A DNA stretch of 64,000 nucleotides, taken from the NCBI GenBank assembly GCA_003153575.1, contig PLZW01000035.1, positions 78,173 through 142,172 of the forward strand, read 5' to 3'. The notes beneath the pieces are model-generated. The model was not told the DNA's origin. It saw nothing but the letters and a program-made list of their open reading frames with translations, and ran no database searches. Origin of the DNA: Acidimicrobiaceae bacterium (GTDB lineage: Bacteria > Actinomycetota > Acidimicrobiia > Acidimicrobiales > RAAP-2). Positions 36,249 through 45,323 of the stretch are shown here, piece after piece; positions within the stretch are counted from its first letter, which is position 1, and the number at the start of each line of letters is the position of its first letter. The position numbers and the translations under genes were made by a program.

Positions 36249-37967
36249 CTAGGCCTCGGTGACGGCGCCGCGCTCGGCGCCGGTCACCAGCCGGGCGAAC
36301 TTGGCCAGGACCCCCGAGGTGTACCGGGGCGCCGGGTGCTTGAGGTCCGCTCGCCGTCGGGCCAACTCGTCGTCGCCCACCAGCAGGTCGATGGTGTGCT
36401 TCTTCACGTCCACCACGATGCGGTCCCCGTCGGCCACCAGGGCGATCGGTCCACCGTCGACCGCCTCCGGGGCGACGTGCCCGATGCAGAAGCCGTGCGT
36501 CCCGCCCGAGAATCGACCGTCGGTCACCAGGGCGCAGTCGCTTCCGCGGCCGACCCCCTTCATGGCACCGGTGATGGCCAGCATCTCACGCATGCCGGGA
36601 CCGCCCTTCGGGCCCTCGTAGCGGATCACCACCACGGTCTCGGGTTGGATGGAGCCGGCCAGGATCGCCTCCATGGCCTTGTCCTCGCCGTCGAAGACCC
36701 GGGCCTTCCCGTCGAACGTCAGGCTGTCGATGCCGGCCACTTTGACCACCGCACCCCTGGGGGCGAGCGAGCCGGTGAGGACGGCGATGCCGCCCTGGGC
36801 GTGGATGGGGTCGGACAGGACGTGGACCACGTCGCCGTCCGGCGCCGGGGGGTCCAGCGCGGCCAGGTTGTCGGCCATCGTCCGGCCGGTCACCGTCATG
36901 CAGTCTCCGTGCAGAAGACCGGCTTCCAGGAGCTGGGCGAGCACCACGGGGACGCCGCCGATCCGATCCAGGTCCGACATGTGGTATTTGCCGTGGGGCT
37001 TGGTGTCGGCCAGGTGCGGGACCCGGGCGGCCACCAGGTTGAAATCGTCGAGGGTGAGGTCGACCCGGGCCTCGTTGGCGATGGCCAGGAGGTGGAGCAC
37101 CGCATTCGTGGAGCCGCCCAGGGCCATGACCACACTGATGGCGTTCTCGAACGCCTCCTTGGTCAGGATCTGTCGGGGGCGGATCCCGGCCCGCAGCATC
37201 TCGACCACGGCATACCCAGAGGCGATGGCCAGGTCGTCCCGGCGGCGATCCACCGCCGGCGCCGACGAACTGCCGGGTAGGGACATGCCCAGCGCTTCGG
37301 CCACCGAGGCCATGGTGTTGGCCGTGAACATCCCGGCGCACGAACCCTCGGTCGGGCAGGCATTGTGCTCGATCAGCGAGAGCTCCTCGTCGGTGAGGGC
37401 GTCGACCGCATGAGCACCGACCGCCTCGAACACCGAGGTGATGTCGATGGCCCTGTCGCGGACCCGCCCGGGCAGGATCGACCCGCCGTACAGGAACACG
37501 CTGGGCAGGTTGAGCCGGGCGGCCGCCATCAGCATGCCGGGCAACGACTTGTCGCAGCCGGCCAGGGTCACCATGCCGTCGAAGCGCTCGGCGTGCATGA
37601 CCGTCTCCACCGAGTCGGCGATCACCTCGCGGCTGACCAGCGACGCCCGCATGCCCTCGTGGCCCATCGAGATCCCGTCGGAGACGGCGATGGTCACGAA
37701 CTCGAAGGGGTAGCCACCCGCCTGGCGCACACCGTGCTTGGCTTGCTTGGCCAGCCTGGCGAGGGGGAGATTGCACGGTGTGACCTCGTTCCAGGACGAG
37801 GCGACGCCGATCTGGGGCTTGTCCCAATCGTCGTCACCCATCCCGACGGCCCGCAGCATGGCCCGGGCCGGCGCCCGGGTCGGACCGTCGGTCACTTCGT
37901 GGCTACGCGGCTTGATGCCCACCAGGGGCAGCTCGGAGGGGTCGCCTGCGGACGTCGTGTCGCTCAT
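36249..37967 (-). CDS. ilvD: Dihydroxy-acid dehydratase
   Basis: Third step of branched-chain amino acid synthesis, dehydrating dihydroxy acids to 2-keto acids with an Fe-S cluster. The 572 residues include [27 protein letters not shown] and [18 protein letters not shown], carrying the cluster Cys residues, and [14 protein letters not shown]. The ATG lies 6 nt after a TACCAT box. It is split from ilvBNC by the small flavin-binding gene and the attenuator. Confidence 0.97.
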   Translation of the reverse strand: MSDTTSAGDPSELPLVGIKPRSHEVTDGPTRAPARAMLRAVGMGDDDWDKPQIGVASSWNEVTPCNLPLARLAKQAKHGVRQAGGYPFEFVTIAVSDGISMGHEGMRASLVSREVIADSVETVMHAERFDGMVTLAGCDKSLPGMLMAAARLNLPSVFLYGGSILPGRVRDRAIDITSVFEAVGAHAVDALTDEELSLIEHNACPTEGSCAGMFTANTMASVAEALGMSLPGSSSAPAVDRRRDDLAIASGYAVVEMLRAGIRPRQILTKEAFENAISVVMALGGSTNAVLHLLAIANEARVDLTLDDFNLVAARVPHLADTKPHGKYHMSDLDRIGGVPVVLAQLLEAGLLHGDCMTVTGRTMADNLAALDPPAPDGDVVHVLSDPIHAQGGIAVLTGSLAPRGAVVKVAGIDSLTFDGKARVFDGEDKAMEAILAGSIQPETVVVIRYEGPKGGPGMREMLAITGAMKGVGRGSDCALVTDGRFSGGTHGFCIGHVAPEAVDGGPIALVADGDRIVVDVKKHTIDLLVGDDELARRRADLKHPAPRYTSGVLAKFARLVTGAERGAVTEA

Positions 37968-37973
37968 CCGACC

Positions 37974-37979
37974 ATGGTA
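37974..37979 (-). promoter_or_regulatory. -10 box of ilvD
   Basis: TACCAT ends 6 nt before the ilvD ATG; it is back to back with the promoter region of the divergent dioxygenase gene. Confidence 0.45.
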
Positions 37980-38022
37980 TGGCGCGCGTGCCGAGGTGCG
38001 GGACGCCGCCAGAAAGAGCCCC

Positions 38023-38028
38023 TACAGT
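38023..38028 (+). promoter_or_regulatory. -10 box of the PhyH-type gene
   Basis: TACAGT ends 6 nt before the ATG. Confidence 0.45.
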
Positions 38029-38034
38029 CGGACC

Positions 38035-38838
38035 ATGCAGCCCCGGCCCGCTCCCGGACCGGAGACGTCGGCCGATCCCGGCGCCTTCGGAGCCGACGAA
38101 CTGGACGCGCTCTGCGCGTACTTCGACTCCCACGGCTACGCCACATTGCGTGGTGCCGTGGACGAGGACGACCTGGCCGCGGCCGAGTCGGAGCTGGTCA
38201 GGGCCCAGGACGACCTGGTCGGAGGCGGTCTCGACACCCGGCACGCCACCACCATCCTCGACGACCCGGACGCCACCGTCGAGGGCCGGCGCTTCGCCCA
38301 CTACGTGTGCTTCGCCACCCAGGTGTCGCCCCTCGCCGACCGCCTGGTCCACCTGCCGGCCTTCGTCGAGGTGAGCCGTCGTCTGCTCGGACCCGACGCG
38401 TGGCTGCTCGACTACGAACAGTTCGGCATCGTCTACCAGGACGCCCGGCCCGGACCGGGATCGGGCTACACCCGGATCGGCTGGCACACCGACCACCAGT
38501 CCGGTCCCCACCTCGATGTCTGGCCGGGCGTCGCCTTCACCATCCATTTCGACCCGACCTCCCCCGCCAACGGCTTTCTCCGGGTGCTTCCCGGCAGCCA
38601 TCTGGTCGGCACCGAGGGGATGCCCGAGGGCTTCGAACGGGTACCCGGTGAGATCGCCGTCTACCAGGAACGGGGCGACGTCCTGTTCCACCATGCCGAC
38701 CTGTGGCACAGTGCCGCCCGTGCCACCGCGGACGGGGACGCGGCCGTGCGACGTCACTTGCGGGGAAGCTGGCACGGCGGCACACGCCTCCCGGTCGGCC
38801 ATGGCACCGGAGATTTCGTGAAGAACGCCCGGCGCTGA
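38035..38838 (+). CDS. Phytanoyl-CoA dioxygenase family (PhyH) protein
   Basis: A 267-residue non-haem Fe(II)/2-oxoglutarate oxygenase-like protein. The iron facial triad is plausibly H-x-D in IGWHTDHQSG and the distal His in VLFHHADLWHSA, with RGSWHGGT supplying a basic 2-oxoglutarate ligand. The jelly-roll strands LDVWPGVAFTIHFDPTSPANGFLRVLPGSH match the family. The substrate is unknown. The frame is open further upstream, but the ATG here fits the -10 spacing and the start of homology. Confidence 0.82.
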   Translation: MQPRPAPGPETSADPGAFGADELDALCAYFDSHGYATLRGAVDEDDLAAAESELVRAQDDLVGGGLDTRHATTILDDPDATVEGRRFAHYVCFATQVSPLADRLVHLPAFVEVSRRLLGPDAWLLDYEQFGIVYQDARPGPGSGYTRIGWHTDHQSGPHLDVWPGVAFTIHFDPTSPANGFLRVLPGSHLVGTEGMPEGFERVPGEIAVYQERGDVLFHHADLWHSAARATADGDAAVRRHLRGSWHGGTRLPVGHGTGDFVKNARR

Positions 38839-38864
38839 CCGTCCCCGGACCCGGGGGCCGGCGG

Positions 38865-38870
38865 TACAGT
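38865..38870 (+). promoter_or_regulatory. -10 box of the DUF1543/DUF2237 pair
   Basis: TACAGT ends 8 nt before the ATG of the DUF1543 gene. Confidence 0.4.
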
Positions 38871-38878
38871 CGCATCCG

Positions 38879-39124
38879 ATGGATCTGTACGCCGCATACC
38901 TGGGTGGGCCCCTGGACGATGGACGCATGGGCGAGGGGCACGAGGTCGTCCTCGTGGTGGCCGCCGACCGGGCCGAGGCGAAGGCGAGGGCCACCGCCAA
39001 ATGGCGGGGGGCGCCGCCCGGGCACCTCGACGCGCTCGAGCGCATCGTGCAGGTCGACGGGTACTCGGTGACCCTGACCGAGTCCGCCGGCGGCGACGAT
39101 CTCGAGATGGAGACGTTCAACTGA
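38879..39124 (+). CDS. DUF1543 domain protein
   Basis: An 81-residue protein matching the DUF1543 pattern: AAYLGGPLDDGRMGEGHEVVLVVA, a KARATAKW segment and VDGYSVTLTE at the end. Biochemical function is unknown. It is followed after 7 nt by a DUF2237 gene, and the two look cotranscribed. Confidence 0.75.
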   Translation: MDLYAAYLGGPLDDGRMGEGHEVVLVVAADRAEAKARATAKWRGAPPGHLDALERIVQVDGYSVTLTESAGGDDLEMETFN

Positions 39125-39131
39125 GGCCCCG

Positions 39132-39518
39132 ATGACCGAACGCAACGTCCTGGGCGGAACCCTCGAACCCTGCGGGACCGACCCGATGACCGGCTTCTAC
39201 CGCGACGGCTGTTGCTCGACCGGACCCGAGGACCTCGGGAGCCACACCATCTGCGCGGTGGTGACGGCGGAGTTCCTCGAGCACCAGCGGTCGATCGGCA
39301 ACGACCTGTCGACGCCGATGCCGGCCCACCGGTTCCCCGGGCTCGTGCCCGGCGACCGTTGGTGCGTGACGGCGGCCAACTGGCTGCGGGCCCACCATGA
39401 CGGCGCGGCCGCCTTCGTCGTGCTCGCCTCCACCCACGAGCGGGCCCTCGCCGTGGTTCCCCTCGAGGCCATGCGCGCCCACGCCGTCGATGTCCCGACC
39501 GGTCCCGGCGACTTCTAG
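39132..39518 (+). CDS. DUF2237 family protein
   Basis: A 128-residue protein with the strongly conserved DUF2237 stretches NVLGGTLEPCGTDPMTGFYRDG, GPEDLGSHTICAVVTAEFL, GNDLSTPMP and GDRWCVTAANW, and a C-terminal THERAL. The conserved Cys and Asp residues hint at metal binding, but no function is established. Confidence 0.85.
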   Translation: MTERNVLGGTLEPCGTDPMTGFYRDGCCSTGPEDLGSHTICAVVTAEFLEHQRSIGNDLSTPMPAHRFPGLVPGDRWCVTAANWLRAHHDGAAAFVVLASTHERALAVVPLEAMRAHAVDVPTGPGDF

Positions 39519-39635
39519 CGCGACGCGAGCTACCGCTCCGGCCTGACGGGGCGCCCGTGCTTAGGATGGGGCCCGGAGCGGAGGGGATCGGATGCACCGG
39601 GGCCCACCGCACGCGACCGGAAGGGCACACCGACC

Positions 39636-40601
39636 ATGCAGACGCGGCTGACCGAACTCCTGGGGATCGAGCACCCCGTCATGTTGGCCGGCATGGGCGG
39701 GGTGAGCTACCACCGGTTGGCGGCCGCGGTGTCCGAGGCCGGGGGGATCGGCACCCTCGGTGCCGCCACCATGGATCCGGTCGCCATGGACGCCGAGATG
39801 GCGGCCATGAATGCCGCCACCGACAAGCCCTGGGGTGTCGACCTGCTCACCGCCATGCCCGGGGACATGGCCGCGCAGGTCCAGCGGATCATCGACGCCG
39901 GTGCCCGCATCTTCGTCGGCGCCCTCGGCGTCCCGCGCGAGGTGATCGCCATGTGCCACGACGCCGATGTGCTCGTCGTCAACATGTGCGGGAGGGTCCA
40001 CCACGCAGTCCTGGCCGTCGAGGCGGGTTGCGACCTGGTGGTGGCCCAGGGCACCGAGGCCGGGGGTCACACCGGACGGGTGGCCACGCTCCCGCTCGTG
40101 CCCCAGATCGTCGACGCCGTGGGCGACCAGGTGCCCGTCGTGGCGGCCGGGGGCATCGTTGACGGTCGGGGGATCGCCGCCGCTCTGGCCCTCGGTGCCG
40201 ACGGCGTGTGGCTGGGCACCCGCTTCATCGCCACCCCGGAGGCCCGGGTCTCACTCGGCTACCACGACGCACTGCTGGCCGCCGACGAGAGCCAGACCAC
40301 GGTCAGCCGCTCCTATAGCGGCAAGCCGATGCGGGTCATCGCCAACGAGCGCACCGAGTACTTCGACCGCCACCCAGACGAGCTCGCGCCGTTCCCCCAG
40401 CAGATGCTCGCCTCGATCAACGACGGGGTCCTCCACCTCCCGACCGGACCGGACGATCCCGACGTCGACCCGTCACGGGAGTGCTATCCGAGTGGGCAGG
40501 GCGTCGGGGCCATCGACGCCCTGATTCCGGCCGGTGAGCTGGTCGGTCGGCTCATGGCCGAGACCGAGGCCGCCCTCGCCCGCATCGCCGCCCTCCGGTA
40601 G
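39636..40601 (+). CDS. Nitronate monooxygenase-like FMN protein
   Basis: A 321-residue TIM-barrel flavoprotein of the NPD/NMO-like group, which includes nitronate monooxygenases and FabK-type enoyl reductases. HPVMLAGMGGVSYHRLAAAVSEAGGIG opens the barrel; AQGTEAGGHTG, PVVAAGGIVDGRGIAAALALGADGVWLGTRF are the FMN-phosphate and catalytic-His region. The exact substrate cannot be assigned. GGAAGGG lies about 15 nt before the ATG. It converges on the next gene with a single base between the stops. Confidence 0.85.
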   Translation: MQTRLTELLGIEHPVMLAGMGGVSYHRLAAAVSEAGGIGTLGAATMDPVAMDAEMAAMNAATDKPWGVDLLTAMPGDMAAQVQRIIDAGARIFVGALGVPREVIAMCHDADVLVVNMCGRVHHAVLAVEAGCDLVVAQGTEAGGHTGRVATLPLVPQIVDAVGDQVPVVAAGGIVDGRGIAAALALGADGVWLGTRFIATPEARVSLGYHDALLAADESQTTVSRSYSGKPMRVIANERTEYFDRHPDELAPFPQQMLASINDGVLHLPTGPDDPDVDPSRECYPSGQGVGAIDALIPAGELVGRLMAETEAALARIAALR

Positions 40602-40602
40602 G

Positions 40603-43038
40603 TCAGGCCTGGTTGCCCTCGCCCTGGTAGGCACGGCAGGGCTCGCCCCGCAGCGTGCCGCAGGTCGGCAACGTCGGTGTGGCGACCACGTTCGGGACCA
40701 CGTCGACCTCCAGAGACGAGGCCGCCGGCTTCCCGAACTTGACCGACGCAGACTGGCTCCCATTGTCCACGGTGTCGAACGCCCACGAGGGACGGTCGCC
40801 GCCGGGCGCCGAAATCACCACGCGCAGCTCGGTGCCCGCCCGGAAGGTATGGGCGATCGGGTCGATCGGGATCTTGACCAGGGTGTACCGCGAAGGTGAC
40901 AGCGTGCGGGCGTCGGAGCCCAGATACGTGGGTGCGGTGAACAACTTGGACGACAGCGGCAGGTCCACCTGGTTGGAGGAGCGCAGGAACCCCGACGTGA
41001 CGTACTCCTCCTGGGCCGCACCCGGCCGCACCTCGGTGATGGTGGCCTGGAGGTCCACCACGGGGGACGCCGACGCCACCCAGAGGTTCAGCGTGGCAGG
41101 TCCGACGATGGTCGTGTCGGTGGCGAGCGGCGCAGTCTGGAAGCCGAGGCCGTCCGCTGCCGGTACCGGCGTCCAGTCCCAAGCGGGTGCGGCGGCCCAC
41201 GCGTTGTCGCCCGGCGGCAGGCTGGTGGCCGGGCGGACACCCGGGTCGAGCGTCAGCGACGCGCTACCGGTCGCCACGGGGGCCGGGCCGCCGGCGGTCA
41301 GTGACCCACCAGACCCGAACCAGAAGGTGGTGGTCTGCCCCCATGCCGGCCACTGGCGGAATCCGGCCGAGTAGGTCGACTGCGGATCGCCCGCCCCGAC
41401 GGGACCGGCGCCGTTGTCGAAGAGTACCTGGACCCGAGGCGTCTGGCTGGCGAAGTGGAGACGGGCCTTGGCCGGCTTCCCGGCCGCGGTGAAGCGGATG
41501 GCGGGCAGCGGGGCCTGGGCCGACGTGCCCGCCGCGAAGCTCGTGAACTCGTCCAGGATCAAGCCGTCGATGAAACCGGGCGCTTTCGGCACCGCATCGG
41601 CCACGTAGATGTCCAGGAACTCCAGCCAGCGGCTGATGATCTGGGGACCGGTCGAGTCGATGTGCCCGCCGTTGATCAGGTTGGCGAAGACCGGCGTCGT
41701 CAGGGGCAGCGCCGTGAGCAGCGCCGTCCACTGGGGTCCGGTCTGCTCGTCCTGCATGGCGCCGGAGATGAATACCGGCACGGTGATCCGGCCGGCCCAG
41801 GTGGTCATCGAGCGCCGGTCGAACAGCGAGGGGTCCCGGCCCGGGCCGGTACCGGGCGCCACCAACTGCGGGCCGACGAGCGATGCCAGACTTTCGGACT
41901 GATTGTGCAGGGCCTGGTTGGCGAGGCACGACGACGACGCTCCGCCGCTGGCGGCCAGCTCGGCGTCGATCTCGTAGTAGACCCAACTCTGGCCGACGCC
42001 GGCCACCGGCGTGGTGGCCAGCGGGACCAACGCGCCACCGCTGAGGACGGCCGCAGCCTTGGCGTCACTGATCCGGCTCCCGATCCAGCTGGCAGCGAAC
42101 CCGTCGTTGTAGATCCCGCCGGGGTAGCCGGTGGAGAACAGGTCGTCGGTCGGGCTCATGGGGGCGATGGCGGCCAGGTCGGGGGGATTGGTCCCGGCCG
42201 AGGGCAGCTGCGACAGGCCGGAGTAGCTGATGCCGACCATCCCGACTTTGTGGTTGGCCACCCAGTTCTGGTGGGCCACGATCTCCACCGCGTCATAGGC
42301 GTCGTAGTCGGACGGGTAGCCGAACAGGTCGTAGGCGCCGCCCGAGCAGCCGGTGCCGCGCATCTGCAGGCTGACAGTGGCGAATCCGGACACCCGGGCC
42401 ACCACGGCGCCGACATCGGTCGCCCCGTCCGGAAGGAGGTTCGGATTGCCACACCCCGTGCACGGGTGGTGTTCGGCCGCAGCGAGGAGGTACGGGATCG
42501 GGTCGGTCGGAGCGGCCGTGGCATATCCCGAGTACTCGATGACCGTCGGGCACGGCGCAGTGGTGCTGCATGTGACCCCGAAGGGGAAGCGGACCGTGGC
42601 GGCCAGTTGCACGCCGTCGCGCATGGTGATGTAGTTGAGGCCGGACTTGAGCGGCTGGCCGGTGTACAGGGTCGACTTCGTCGCCGGGTCGGCGTCCGGC
42701 GCCAGCACCGAAAAGCGAGCGGTTCTCTGGCCGGTAGTGGTGTCGTCCCACGCGTAGCCCGACGCCGGGGTCAGATTCCGGATGATCAACGAGCCGAGCG
42801 AGTCGGCGGTGCCCGGATTGCCCGGGACGGCCACTGGGACGCCCTGCTCCAGGAGGGTGACCGAGTCGCCGGCGCCGGCGCCGGTCAGCCACGCCTCGTC
42901 GACCGAGCCGCCGGCCCGCAGCGTGTGGACGACAGTCGCGCCGGCCGGGGGGGCGGTGGCCACCAGCACCGGAGTGAGGCCGAGGCCGATGGCGGCGAGC
43001 CCGACGACGGCCAGGCTCCTGAACGGACGACGATGCAT
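40603..43038 (-). CDS. Secreted CocE/NonD (X-Pro dipeptidyl-peptidase-like) hydrolase
   Basis: An 811-residue exported serine hydrolase. The signal peptide (HRRPFRSLAVVGLAAIGLGL to about residue 33) leads into a short N-terminal beta region. The alpha/beta-hydrolase domain carries the nucleophile elbow VGMVGISYSGLSQL and a likely catalytic His in INGGHIDSTG. A C-terminal jelly-roll domain (PepX_C type, about 570-800) follows. Such enzymes cleave amides or esters, for example cocaine esterase, glutaryl acylase or X-Pro peptidases. The ATG at 43038 was chosen over one 33 nt upstream because AGGGGGAA precedes it. Confidence 0.85.
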   Translation of the reverse strand: MHRRPFRSLAVVGLAAIGLGLTPVLVATAPPAGATVVHTLRAGGSVDEAWLTGAGAGDSVTLLEQGVPVAVPGNPGTADSLGSLIIRNLTPASGYAWDDTTTGQRTARFSVLAPDADPATKSTLYTGQPLKSGLNYITMRDGVQLAATVRFPFGVTCSTTAPCPTVIEYSGYATAAPTDPIPYLLAAAEHHPCTGCGNPNLLPDGATDVGAVVARVSGFATVSLQMRGTGCSGGAYDLFGYPSDYDAYDAVEIVAHQNWVANHKVGMVGISYSGLSQLPSAGTNPPDLAAIAPMSPTDDLFSTGYPGGIYNDGFAASWIGSRISDAKAAAVLSGGALVPLATTPVAGVGQSWVYYEIDAELAASGGASSSCLANQALHNQSESLASLVGPQLVAPGTGPGRDPSLFDRRSMTTWAGRITVPVFISGAMQDEQTGPQWTALLTALPLTTPVFANLINGGHIDSTGPQIISRWLEFLDIYVADAVPKAPGFIDGLILDEFTSFAAGTSAQAPLPAIRFTAAGKPAKARLHFASQTPRVQVLFDNGAGPVGAGDPQSTYSAGFRQWPAWGQTTTFWFGSGGSLTAGGPAPVATGSASLTLDPGVRPATSLPPGDNAWAAAPAWDWTPVPAADGLGFQTAPLATDTTIVGPATLNLWVASASPVVDLQATITEVRPGAAQEEYVTSGFLRSSNQVDLPLSSKLFTAPTYLGSDARTLSPSRYTLVKIPIDPIAHTFRAGTELRVVISAPGGDRPSWAFDTVDNGSQSASVKFGKPAASSLEVDVVPNVVATPTLPTCGTLRGEPCRAYQGEGNQA

Positions 43039-43177
43039 GGTACGCACGCGCTTCCCCCTGGAACTCCCCATAGTGGACGGAAACGACTCCCCGCCCGTAC
43101 CCCGATCATTCCACTTCGCCGTGGACGATGACGAGTGCCGGGCCCGCGTTGTGGAACCCGACCTCCCGCTACTTCAG

Positions 43178-43207
43178 TTGACGCTTACGCAAGCAGTGGC
43201 TTACATT
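43178..43207 (+). promoter_or_regulatory. Promoter and probable autoregulatory operator of the ArsR gene
   Basis: TTGACG (43178-43183), an 18-nt spacer, TACATT (43202-43207), then 6 nt to the GTG. The palindrome GCTT-ACGC-AAGC and a repeated GCTTAC (10 nt apart) overlie the spacer, a good place for ArsR-type repression. Confidence 0.6.
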
Positions 43208-43213
43208 CAGCCC

Positions 43214-43558
43214 GTGGACGCAGCCCTGAGAGCAGTGGCCGAGCCCCGACGGCGCGAGATCCTGCGGCTGGTGTGGTCCGAGGAGCTGCCCGCCACCGAG
43301 ATCGCCGCACGGGTGGGACAGATCTCGAGGTCGGCGGTCTCCCAGCACCTCACCGTTCTGAAACGGGCGAGCCTGGTCGTCGAGCGACGGGAAGGTACCC
43401 GCCGTCTCTACCGGTCGAACCACGAGGAGATGGCCCGTCTGCGCACGTTCCTCGACGACTACTGGACGAGCGGCCTCGACCAACTCCGCCGGGTGGCCGA
43501 GGCCGAACAACGGAGCAGGAGCGGACACACCACCCTCGAAGGAGAGACCCATGGCTGA
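43214..43558 (+). CDS. ArsR-family regulator of the AHSA1-associated type
   Basis: A 114-residue winged-helix repressor. VAEPRRREILRLVWSEELPATEIAARV and ISRSAVSQHLTVLKRASLVVERREGTRRLYR form the helix-turn-helix and wing. No metal-binding Cys motif is seen, so it belongs to the SdpR-like group rather than metal sensors. GTG was chosen from the -10 spacing; the longer frame upstream is not coding. It overlaps the next gene by 8 nt, the usual arrangement with an AHSA1/SRPBCC partner. Confidence 0.88.
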   Translation: MDAALRAVAEPRRREILRLVWSEELPATEIAARVGQISRSAVSQHLTVLKRASLVVERREGTRRLYRSNHEEMARLRTFLDDYWTSGLDQLRRVAEAEQRSRSGHTTLEGETHG

Positions 43559-43997
43559 TCTCGTGCGGGAGGTCCACATCAAGGCCAGTCCCGAGGTGAT
43601 CTTCGAGTACCTGACCGATCCTGCCAAGTACGCCGAATGGGGCGGGACCGATGCGGTACTCGAGCCGCGGCCAGGGGGCACGTTCCGGGTCCTGATGGGC
43701 GGCACCCACCAGTCGGCGGGCGAGTACCTCGAAGTCGAGCCGGACCGCCGCGTCCTGTTCTCGTTCGGGTGGGACGAGCCGGGCCACCCGATCCCGTCCG
43801 GGTCGACCCAGGTCGAGATCCGCCTCCTCCCCGACGAGGACGGCACCACCGTCCGCCTGACCCACAGCGGCCTACCGGCGGACGCGGTCGACGACCACAC
43901 CGGTGGTTGGGACCACTACCTCGACCGGCTGTCGATCGTCGCCACCGGCGGCGACGCGGGGCCCGACGGACTGCCCGGATCCGCCCCCGACGTTTGA
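43551..43997 (+). CDS. SRPBCC / AHSA1-like protein
   Basis: A 148-residue START-like helix-grip protein. VREVHIKASPEVIFEYLTDPAKYAEWGG, GGTFRVLMGG, and GGWDHYLDRLSIVATGG near the end are typical of AHSA1-like proteins encoded next to ArsR regulators. It probably binds a small hydrophobic ligand; the ligand is unknown. Confidence 0.85.
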   Translation: MADLVREVHIKASPEVIFEYLTDPAKYAEWGGTDAVLEPRPGGTFRVLMGGTHQSAGEYLEVEPDRRVLFSFGWDEPGHPIPSGSTQVEIRLLPDEDGTTVRLTHSGLPADAVDDHTGGWDHYLDRLSIVATGGDAGPDGLPGSAPDV

Positions 43998-44052
43998 ACC
44001 CCGGCGGGCCGCCGGCCCGTCGGGACCGCCACCGACAAGGAGCTGACCGACC

Positions 44053-44679
44053 GTGAAGACCGACGAGATCTGGTCCCATATCCACGCCGAACGCGCCGGC
44101 ATGGCCGCTACGTGGGAGGGCCTCGCGTCCGACCAGTGGTCAGAGGGGTCGTGGTGCGACGGCTGGACCGTCCGTGTCACCGCCGGCCACATCCTGGCGG
44201 CCGCCGAGCAGACGATCCCCAACTTCTACAAGGAGTTCGTGCAGGCCGGCTTCCGGTTCAACGTGTTCACCGGCCGGGCCGCTCGGCGACTGTCCGAAGT
44301 GCCGCCCGAGGAGATGATCCGACGGCTCCGCCTGCGGACCACCACCACCAACCATCCGCCTGCACCGGTCGTCGCCATGCTGGGCGAGATCGTGGTGCAC
44401 GGCGAAGACATCAGGCGACCCCTCGGCATCCACCACGACATCCCCGAGGCCGCCCTTGGAGCGGTGGCCGACAACTTCACCCGCACAAATCTCCTCATCG
44501 GGTCCAAGCGCCGGATCGCCGGATTGCGGCTCAAGGCGACCGACGCCGATTGGTCGAGCGGAGACGGACCCGAGGTCACCGGTCCGCTGGCCTCCCTCGT
44601 GCTGGCCATGTCGGGTCGGAAAGGCGCGGTGGGTGACCTCGCAGGCGAAGGATCGGCCACCCTGGCCGGCCGCATCTGA
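44053..44679 (+). CDS. DinB/maleylpyruvate isomerase-type mycothiol-dependent protein
   Basis: A 208-residue protein of the TIGR03083/MDMPI family. SHIHAERAGMAATWEGL, SWCDGWTVRVTAGHILAAAEQT and VAMLGEIVVHGEDIRRPLG provide the three metal-site His residues of the DinB fold. The family includes mycothiol-dependent isomerases and S-transferases. The start is GTG with AAGGAG upstream. It may share a transcript with the ArsR/AHSA1 pair. Confidence 0.78.
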   Translation: MKTDEIWSHIHAERAGMAATWEGLASDQWSEGSWCDGWTVRVTAGHILAAAEQTIPNFYKEFVQAGFRFNVFTGRAARRLSEVPPEEMIRRLRLRTTTTNHPPAPVVAMLGEIVVHGEDIRRPLGIHHDIPEAALGAVADNFTRTNLLIGSKRRIAGLRLKATDADWSSGDGPEVTGPLASLVLAMSGRKGAVGDLAGEGSATLAGRI

Positions 44680-44759
44680 ATCCGGCAGCGGTCGGCCGTC
44701 CCGCACGCTAGACCTGAGCCACAGGATCGGATCGTACGGGCAGCGGAGGTGGGTCAGGC

Positions 44760-45323
44760 GTGGTGACGAGGTGCAGCTGGGCCGAGCACGACGAGCTGCG
44801 TGCGTACCACGACGAGGAGTGGGGCGTCCCCGTCCATGACGACGTCGCGCTCTTCGAACTACTGACGCTCGAGGGCGCGCAGGCCGGCCTCAGCTGGCTC
44901 ATCGTGCTGCGACGTCGGGCCGGCTACCGCGCCGCCTTTGCCGGATTCGACCCGGCCGCGGTGGCCCGCTTCGGACCCGGAGATGTCGACCGCCTGGTCG
45001 ACGACGAAGGCATCATCCGCCACCGGGGGAAGATCGAGTCGGTCGTATCGAACGCCGAGGTGATCCTCGGACTCCAACGCCAAGGTGGCAGCCTCGACGA
45101 ACTCCTGTGGTCGTTCGTGGGCGGGCGCCCTCAGATGCGCGCATGGTCGTCAGACTCCACCCTGCCTTCATCGACCCCCGAGGCGGCGGCGATGAGCAAG
45201 GAGCTGAAGAGGCAAGGGTTCCGCTTCGTGGGACCGACCACCTGTTACGCCCTGATGCAGGCGGCCGGGCTCGTCAACGACCACCACCCGACGTGCTTCC
45301 GGCGGGACGAGGTGGACCGCTAA
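44760..45323 (+). CDS. tag: DNA-3-methyladenine glycosylase I
   Basis: Removes 3-methyladenine from alkylated DNA. The 187-residue product carries RCSWAEHDELRAYHDEEWGVP, ELLTLEGAQAGLSWLIVLRRR, and the zinc/base-pocket residues near RFVGPTTCYALMQAAGLVNDH. It starts at GTG with GGAGG upstream, with a second GTG one codon on. Its stop overlaps the convergent permease gene by 4 nt. Confidence 0.95.
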   Translation: MVTRCSWAEHDELRAYHDEEWGVPVHDDVALFELLTLEGAQAGLSWLIVLRRRAGYRAAFAGFDPAAVARFGPGDVDRLVDDEGIIRHRGKIESVVSNAEVILGLQRQGGSLDELLWSFVGGRPQMRAWSSDSTLPSSTPEAAAMSKELKRQGFRFVGPTTCYALMQAAGLVNDHHPTCFRRDEVDR

